Shown here piece by piece: positions 58,892 to 64,000 of a stretch of 64,000 nucleotides of DNA. The DNA is taken from the NCBI RefSeq assembly GCF_028993575.1, contig NZ_CP118615.1, forward strand, positions 6,725,001 through 6,789,000. Reading direction: 5' to 3'. Within the stretch, counting starts at the first letter, position 1. Each line of letters starts with the position of its first letter. The position numbers were made by a program, and so were the translations under genes. This DNA comes from Micromonospora cathayae (GTDB lineage: Bacteria; Actinomycetota; Actinomycetes; Mycobacteriales; Micromonosporaceae). The notes under the pieces are model-generated. The model saw only the letters and a list, made by a program, of their open reading frames with translations, was not told where the DNA came from and did no database searches.

Positions 58892-60520
58892 TCAGTCGCG
58901 CCAGCCGGCCAGGTCGACGCCCTTGGCGACCTCGACCCGGAAGCCGAGGGTGACCTCGCCGGTGGCACCCGGGGCGAGCCATAGCCGCCAGGTCAGCTCG
59001 CCCAGCTCGGTACGCTCCGCCGGGGCCGGGTCGAGCCGGGTCTCCCGGACCACCACGCCCTCGTCCCGGGACACCGGGAGCTGGTCGAGCACGGTCACCG
59101 TCGCCGCCCGGGGCGTGTGGTTGGCGACCGTGACCGCGTACTCCACCTCGCGGCGGCGGGTCGAGCCGAGGGTGGCCCGGGTGTCGCTGCGCCGGGTCAG
59201 TTTCCGCTCCACCCGGACCCGGTCGTCCAGGCCGAGCGCCAGTTCGGTCTCCTCGCCGGGGGCCCAGGTCTTCAGCCGGGTGCTGCCGACGAAGTCCGAC
59301 CCGTGGAAGATCGCCGCCGGGCCGGGCAGCAGGGTGTGCGTGGAGGTGTTGCGCACGGTGGCCCGCAGGTGGGCCACCGGCTCGCGGACCGGCGCGGTCA
59401 CGTGGTCCAGGCTGGCCGGCAGTTCCAGCACGGCGACGGTGGCCCGGTGCGCGGTACCGTCCGCCGGCACCGCGACCGGCCGGGCCGGGCGGTACGTGGC
59501 GGCGGCGATCCCCTGCTCCACCTCGGCGACGGTCTCCCGGACCGGGGCGGACTTGGCGGCCCGGGACCGTTCCGCACCGCCGAAGGCGGCGGCCGGGGCG
59601 ACCGGCTTCGGCAGGTTGCCCGGCGCACCGGACGCCATCGCCATCGGCATCGGTGCCGGCACCGGCGGGGGCAGCGGCCGGACCCGGTCCAGGTACCACG
59701 GCGACAGTTCCGGCACCGACGCGGTGACCGCCGGCCGGGCGGTGGACAGCTCCAGCCGGCACTCCGGCCAGTCCTCCCCGGTCTGCTGGGTGACCAGCCC
59801 GAACCAGGTCAGGGTGACGGCCTCGTCGACCAGCCGCAGGTCGTACGAGGGCTCCCAGCGGGCCCCGTCCACCACGTACGTCAGTTCCAGCTCCAGCTCG
59901 CCGGTGGCCGGACCGGTCTCACCGGCGGGCGGCGCGTCCGGGGTCACCTGGACGGTCACCTCGGCGACCAGCCGGTCCGGGGCGCGCTTGCCGCCGAGTT
60001 CGTGCAGCTGCCGGTCGACGGCGGCCAACGCCTCGGTCACGTCGGTACGGCGGCGGGCCAGTTCCCGCTGCCGCTCGTGGCCGGCGGTGAGCTGGTCGGC
60101 GACCGTGTCGGCGAAGGCGGCCACGTCACCCGGGGCCGCGTCCCCGGCGGCGAGCGCCCGGGCGTACGTGCCGCCGGCACGCTGGGTCAGCAGGGTGAGG
60201 AACTCGGCCCGCTGGGCCTCGACGGCGTCCGCGCCGTCCAGCGCGGTCACCTCCTCGGCCAGCGTCCGGCGACGCTGTTCCAGCTCGGCGGCCTGCGCGT
60301 CGGTGCTGCGGGCCTGCCGCCGGGTGGCCAGGTCGACGCCGAGCACGGTGGCCGGTCCCCGACCGCCGACCCGCAGCGAGTCGCGGCGCAGGCCGAGCGG
60401 GAGCGGACCGATGCTCAGCCGGTGTTCACCGGCGGGCAGGGCGACGGTGGCGCGGCGGGTGACCCGCGCCCGGTCGGCGTAGACGGTCACCGCGACGATC
60501 GGCGCGTCGAGATCTTCCAT
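58892..60520 (-). CDS. DUF4139/DUF4140 (mucoidy-inhibitor MuiA-like) protein
   Basis: A 542-aa protein from ATG 60520; in-frame starts at 60553 (GTG) and 60580 (ATG) are possible. DUF4140 at the N-terminus (VTVYADRARVTRRATVALPAG), then a coiled-coil stretch (about 75-185) with RRRTLAEEVTALD and RQRELARRRTDVTEAL. DUF4139 follows (about 205-540), with LTYVVDGARWEPSYDLRL and HLRATVRNTSTHTLLPG. A Pro/Met/Ala-rich loop lies at about 280-320. Family function unknown; no signal peptide seen. Confidence 0.88.
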   Translation of the reverse strand: MEDLDAPIVAVTVYADRARVTRRATVALPAGEHRLSIGPLPLGLRRDSLRVGGRGPATVLGVDLATRRQARSTDAQAAELEQRRRTLAEEVTALDGADAVEAQRAEFLTLLTQRAGGTYARALAAGDAAPGDVAAFADTVADQLTAGHERQRELARRRTDVTEALAAVDRQLHELGGKRAPDRLVAEVTVQVTPDAPPAGETGPATGELELELTYVVDGARWEPSYDLRLVDEAVTLTWFGLVTQQTGEDWPECRLELSTARPAVTASVPELSPWYLDRVRPLPPPVPAPMPMAMASGAPGNLPKPVAPAAAFGGAERSRAAKSAPVRETVAEVEQGIAAATYRPARPVAVPADGTAHRATVAVLELPASLDHVTAPVREPVAHLRATVRNTSTHTLLPGPAAIFHGSDFVGSTRLKTWAPGEETELALGLDDRVRVERKLTRRSDTRATLGSTRRREVEYAVTVANHTPRAATVTVLDQLPVSRDEGVVVRETRLDPAPAERTELGELTWRLWLAPGATGEVTLGFRVEVAKGVDLAGWRD

Positions 60521-60616
60521 GGTCGTCGGTGTCACCGGGTTCTCTGGGTTCACCGGCGCGAGGGTAGTGCGGTCGCGCATCCCGGAGCGCGGGCAGTCGA
60601 CGGCGGCCCGGACGGG

Positions 60617-61021
60617 TCAGCCGGGGAGGAAGGAGAAGCGGACCTTGCGGGTGGGATTGTCCCCGTTGGTGTCGACCAGGCAGATCGACTGCCAGGTGCC
60701 CAGGGCGAGCCGGCCGGCGATCACCGGCACCGTCGCGTACGGCGGGACGAACGCCGGCAGCACATGGTCCCGCCCGTGCCCGCGCGACCCGTGCCGGTGC
60801 CGCCAGCGGTCGTCGGTGGGCAGCAGCTCGTCGAGGGCGGTGAGCAGGTCGTCGTCGGAACCCGAGCCGGTCTCGATGATCGCCAGCCCGGCGGTGGCGT
60901 GCGGCACGAACACGTGCAGCAGGCCGTCGCCCTGCCCGGAGACGAACCGCTCGGCCTCGGCGGTGATGTCCCGGACGGTGGGTCGGGAGCCGGTCTGGAC
61001 GGTGATCACCTCACTGCGCAT
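60617..61021 (-). CDS. YjbQ/UPF0047 family protein
   Basis: A 134-aa protein; ATG 61021 is chosen, with ATG 61030 three codons upstream. Conserved His/Glu: FVPHATAGLAIIETGSG (about 38-54) and RHRHGSRGHGRDHVLPAFV (about 73-91), as in the metal-binding YjbQ fold. E. coli YjbQ has weak thiamine phosphate synthase activity; physiological role unclear. Length fits the family. Confidence 0.92.
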   Translation of the reverse strand: MRSEVITVQTGSRPTVRDITAEAERFVSGQGDGLLHVFVPHATAGLAIIETGSGSDDDLLTALDELLPTDDRWRHRHGSRGHGRDHVLPAFVPPYATVPVIAGRLALGTWQSICLVDTNGDNPTRKVRFSFLPG

Positions 61022-61042
61022 ACGCGGCATTCTGCCGCACCG

Positions 61043-61141
61043 CCCGGTCGTCCACCGGCAACGGCGACGCGCGGACCGGCAATCCACCGGCTCCGGCGAC
61101 GCGGCCCGGCCGTCCACCGGCAACGGCGACGCGCGGACCGG
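61043..61141. repeat. 37-bp direct repeat
   Basis: A 37-bp segment at 61043-61079 recurs at 61105-61141 with one mismatch. A partial copy (ATCCACCGGCTCCGGCGACG) lies between, giving a period near 31 bp. It sits between the YjbQ start and the Gly-rich membrane gene's stop. Looks like a dispersed intergenic repeat. Confidence 0.7.
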
Positions 61142-61161
61142 GTCAGTCCCGCCGCCGCGCG

Positions 61162-61623
61162 TCAGTCCCCGCCACCACCACCGCCACCACCGCCGCCCCC
61201 GCTGTCGCCACCGGAGGAACCGCCCCCGCTGTCCCCGCCCGACCAGCCGGACGAGCCGCCGCTGTCGGTGGACCAGCCGCTGTCCCACCCGCCGGAGGAG
61301 CCCCGGCCGGAGTCGTCGTCGTACCTCGGCGGGTCGGACGGCTGCCAGCCGCCGCCGTGGTGCTGGTGGTGGGGGTGCGGGTGGTACGTGGCACCGGCGG
61401 CCGGGACGTACCCGCCACCGCCGGGCCGGTGGGGGTGGCCGGGCCGGCGGCGGGCGGCAGCACCGGAGGCGATCAGCACGGTGCCCACGAAGAACAGCAC
61501 GCAGCCGAACATCCCGAACGGCAGCAGCGCGAACGTCTCGGCCACCAGGCCGAAGAAGGCCAGCGCGACGCCGAGGCCGCCGAAAACCACCAGTACGGTT
61601 CCACCCACCTGTCGGGTTGTCAT
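61162..61623 (-). CDS. Membrane protein with Gly/Ser/His-rich tail
   Basis: A 153-aa protein, starting at ATG 61623 (MTTRQVGGTVLVVFGGLGV). Two membrane segments (about 7-27 and 32-52) are followed by a low-complexity tail: Pro/His-rich (about 60-92), then Gly/Ser/Asp/Trp-rich, ending in 11 consecutive Gly and Asp. No family recognised. Divergent from aceE. The tail may project outside the cell; topology is inference. Confidence 0.65.
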   Translation of the reverse strand: MTTRQVGGTVLVVFGGLGVALAFFGLVAETFALLPFGMFGCVLFFVGTVLIASGAAARRRPGHPHRPGGGGYVPAAGATYHPHPHHQHHGGGWQPSDPPRYDDDSGRGSSGGWDSGWSTDSGGSSGWSGGDSGGGSSGGDSGGGGGGGGGGGD

Positions 61624-61823
61624 GGCGGTCACGGTAGGGGGACCGGGCAACCGGGAAAGCGTGCGTCCGGCGACGGCGGGGGACGGCTGGTGTCCGGGTC
61701 GAAAGTTACTGGTCGGTACCTGTGTTGAGCGTCGCGTCTAGGGGACGCAGAGGTGACGAGAAGTGCCACCAGAGGGCAGGATGGCGCTAGAGACCTGTCC
61801 CACACACAACCGAGGGAACGCCT

Positions 61824-64000
61824 GTGGCCACGGAACGCAAGCGCCCGGTGATCACCGCCGGTCTGCCGAGCCAGCTTCCGGACATCGACCCTGAAGAAAC
61901 CAGCGAATGGGTCGAGTCGCTGGACGGTGTCATCGACGAGCGCGGAACCAAGCGCGCGCGTTACGTGATGCTGCGCCTGCTGGAGCGGGCCCGCGAGCGG
62001 CAGGTCGGGGTGCCGTCGCTGACCACCACCGACTACATCAACACCATCCCGCCGGAGCGCGAGCCGTGGTTCCCCGGTGACGAGCACATCGAACGGCGGA
62101 TCCGGGCGTACATCCGGTGGAACGCGGCGATGCTGGTGCACCGGGCGCAGCGCCCGGAGATCGGCGTGGGTGGGCACATCTCCACGTTCGCCAGTTCGGC
62201 GTCCCTGTACGAGGTGGGCTTCAACCACTTCTTCCGGGGCAAGGACCACCCCGGCGGCGGCGACCACATCTTCTACCAGGGGCACGCCTCCCCCGGCATG
62301 TACGCGCGCGCGTACCTGGAGGGTCGGCTCAGCGAGGACCAGCTCGACGGGTTCCGGCAGGAGCTGTCGCACCCGGGCGGCGGGCTGCCGTCGTACCCGC
62401 ACCCGCGGCTGATGCCGGACTTCTGGGAGTTCCCGACGGTCTCCATGGGTCTCGGCCCGCTGAACGCGATCTACCAGGCCCGGTTCAACCGGTACCTGCA
62501 GCACCGGGGCATCAAGGACACCAGCCAGCAGCACGTCTGGGCGTTCCTCGGTGACGGTGAGATGGACGAGGTCGAGTCGCTCGGCGCGATCGGGGTGGCC
62601 GCCCGCGAGGAGCTGGACAACCTCACCTTCGTGATCAACTGCAACCTCCAGCGGCTCGACGGTCCGGTGCGCGGCAACGGCAAGATCATGCAGGAGCTGG
62701 AGGCGTTCTTCCGGGGGGCCGGCTGGAACGTGATCAAGGTGGTCTGGGGCCGGGAGTGGGACCCGCTGCTCGCCGCCGACACCGACGGCGCGCTGGTCAA
62801 CCTGATGAACACCACCCCGGACGGCGACTACCAGACCTACAAGGCGGAGTCCGGGGCGTACGTCCGGGAGCACTTCTTCGGCCGGGACGCGCGGACCCGC
62901 AAGATGGTCGAGCACCTCTCCGACGACGAGATCTGGAACCTCAAGCGGGGCGGCCACGACTACCGCAAGCTCTACGCGGCGTACAAGGCGGCGATGGAGC
63001 ACACCGGCCAGCCGACGGTGATCCTGGCGAAGACGATCAAGGGCTGGACGCTCGGGTCGCACTTCGAGGGCCGCAACGCCACCCACCAGATGAAGAAGCT
63101 GACGCTGGACGACCTGAAGTCGTTCCGCGACCGGCTCTACCTGGACATCCCGGACAAGCAGCTGGAGGACAACCCGTACCTCCCGCCGTACTTCTCCCCC
63201 GGCGAGAAGTCCGACGAGATTGCGTACCTGCGGGAGCGGCGGCAGCAGCTCGGCGGGTACCTCCCCTCCCGGCGGACCAAGCAGCCGACGCTGGCCATCC
63301 CGGGCAGCGAGCGGTTCTCCGACGTCAAGCGCGGCTCGGGCAAGCAGAAGGTCGCCACCACGATGGCCTTCGTCCGGCTGCTCAAGGACATCATGAAGGA
63401 CAAGGAGTTCGGCAAGCGCTGGGTGCCGATCATCCCGGACGAGGCCCGCACGTTCGGCATGGACTCCCTCTTCCCGACCCAGAAGATCTACTCCCCGCAC
63501 GGGCAGCGGTACACCTCGGTCGACCGGGAGCTGTTCCTGTCGTACAAGGAGGCGACCACCGGGCAGATCCTGCACGAGGGGATCAACGAGGCCGGTTCGG
63601 TGGCCTCGTTCACCGCGGCCGGTTCGGCGTACGCCACGCACGGCGAGCCGATGATCCCGCTGTACATCTTCTACTCGATGTTCGGTTTCCAGCGCACCGG
63701 CGACGGGTTCTGGGCGGCGGCCGACCAGATGACCCGGGGCTTCGTGCTCGGCGCGACCGCCGGCCGGACCACGCTCAACGGTGAGGGCCTCCAGCACGAG
63801 GACGGCCACTCGCACCTGATCGCCGCCACCAACCCGGCGGTGGTCGCGTACGACCCGGCGTTCGCGTTCGAGATCGCGCACATCGTCGAGAACGGCCTGC
63901 ACCGGATGTACGGCGACGCGCAGGAGAACATCTTCTACTACCTGACCGTCTACAACGAGCCGATCCTCCAGCCGGCCGAGCCGGCCGGGGTGGACGTCGA
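61824..64000 (+). CDS. aceE: Pyruvate dehydrogenase E1 (homodimeric), partial
   Basis: The first 725 codons of about 910; it continues past the right edge. GTG 61824 follows a GAGGG box. It decarboxylates pyruvate with thiamine diphosphate in the pyruvate dehydrogenase complex. Signatures: [22 protein letters not shown] (split: [18 protein letters not shown] then GFNH), [22 protein letters not shown] region (about 132-153), ThDP motif [20 protein letters not shown] (about 238-257), [20 protein letters not shown] and [11 protein letters not shown]. Single-chain AceE is typical of actinobacteria. In M. tuberculosis AceE (Rv2241) lies beside the AhpE/DUF3052 genes, as here. Confidence 0.96.
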   Translation, partial: MATERKRPVITAGLPSQLPDIDPEETSEWVESLDGVIDERGTKRARYVMLRLLERARERQVGVPSLTTTDYINTIPPEREPWFPGDEHIERRIRAYIRWNAAMLVHRAQRPEIGVGGHISTFASSASLYEVGFNHFFRGKDHPGGGDHIFYQGHASPGMYARAYLEGRLSEDQLDGFRQELSHPGGGLPSYPHPRLMPDFWEFPTVSMGLGPLNAIYQARFNRYLQHRGIKDTSQQHVWAFLGDGEMDEVESLGAIGVAAREELDNLTFVINCNLQRLDGPVRGNGKIMQELEAFFRGAGWNVIKVVWGREWDPLLAADTDGALVNLMNTTPDGDYQTYKAESGAYVREHFFGRDARTRKMVEHLSDDEIWNLKRGGHDYRKLYAAYKAAMEHTGQPTVILAKTIKGWTLGSHFEGRNATHQMKKLTLDDLKSFRDRLYLDIPDKQLEDNPYLPPYFSPGEKSDEIAYLRERRQQLGGYLPSRRTKQPTLAIPGSERFSDVKRGSGKQKVATTMAFVRLLKDIMKDKEFGKRWVPIIPDEARTFGMDSLFPTQKIYSPHGQRYTSVDRELFLSYKEATTGQILHEGINEAGSVASFTAAGSAYATHGEPMIPLYIFYSMFGFQRTGDGFWAAADQMTRGFVLGATAGRTTLNGEGLQHEDGHSHLIAATNPAVVAYDPAFAFEIAHIVENGLHRMYGDAQENIFYYLTVYNEPILQPAEPAGVDV

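Noticed and set aside
61629..63902. 757-aa minus-strand open frame opposite aceE
   Set aside because: Antisense of a conserved housekeeping gene in GC-rich DNA; composition (Val/Arg/Gly/Leu) is typical of a shadow frame.

Overview
The window is very GC-rich actinobacterial DNA, most like Micromonospora or a close relative (Micromonosporaceae). Evidence: dense GTG starts and 4-nt GTGA/ATGA gene overlaps, an actinobacterial type A RNase P RNA, actinobacterial families (DUF3040, DUF3052, DUF3311, DUF664 mycothiol-type DinB, DUF1501/DUF1800 pair), a secreted GH9 cellulase with CBM2, and a core order resembling M. tuberculosis Rv2228c-Rv2230c (RNase H/phosphatase, zinc ribbon, Nif3) and Rv2238c-Rv2241 (AhpE, DUF3052, AceE). 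The genus is an inference from gene content.

Layout. 1-4.8 kb: a visibly less GC-rich defence island with an OLD-like ATPase/nuclease (cut by the window edge), a putative restriction endonuclease, a cytosine-5 methyltransferase, a coiled-coil/winged-helix protein and a Vsr nicking endonuclease. 5.3-5.8 kb: rnpB with terminator. 6-10.4 kb: lipoprotein, GH9 cellulase and a convergent LacI regulator. 10.5-16.6 kb: small membrane protein, TSUP transporter, SSS symporter with DUF3311 partner, secreted M14 peptidase. 16.9-19.9 kb: translationally coupled RNase H/phosphatase, zinc ribbon and Nif3 genes. 20-22.7 kb: XRE regulator coupled to a flavoprotein, divergent from a prim-pol-like protein. 23.2-29.6 kb: a five-gene operon DUF1800, DUF1501, ferric-reductase-like flavocytochrome, FMN-binding protein and ApbE flavin transferase, which reads as an extracytoplasmic flavin-based electron-transfer system tied to two Tat/surface proteins of unknown role. 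30-44.9 kb: housekeeping and accessory singletons (DUF3040, SWIM/SNF2 pair, PfkB kinase, pyruvyl transferase, RibD-like reductase, APH-like kinase, hydrolase, secreted RCC1-repeat protein, acyltransferases) and a 132-bp IS5-type remnant. 45-52.3 kb: an island of XRE regulators, NUDIX, a P-loop kinase-like protein and unknown small proteins, ending in an integrase C-terminal fragment that runs into tRNA-Val(UAC). 52.4-64 kb: AhpE, DUF3052, a fused 2-oxoacid dehydrogenase E1, MarR, GbsR with an ABC exporter, DUF4139, YjbQ, a Gly-rich membrane protein and aceE (cut by the right edge).

The strongest candidates for new biology are the R-M/OLD island with its unassigned endonuclease, the DUF1800-DUF1501-flavinylation operon, and the XRE-flavoprotein/prim-pol cluster whose regulator has a same-length paralogue at 47.6 kb. 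No CRISPR array and no complete insertion sequence were seen.
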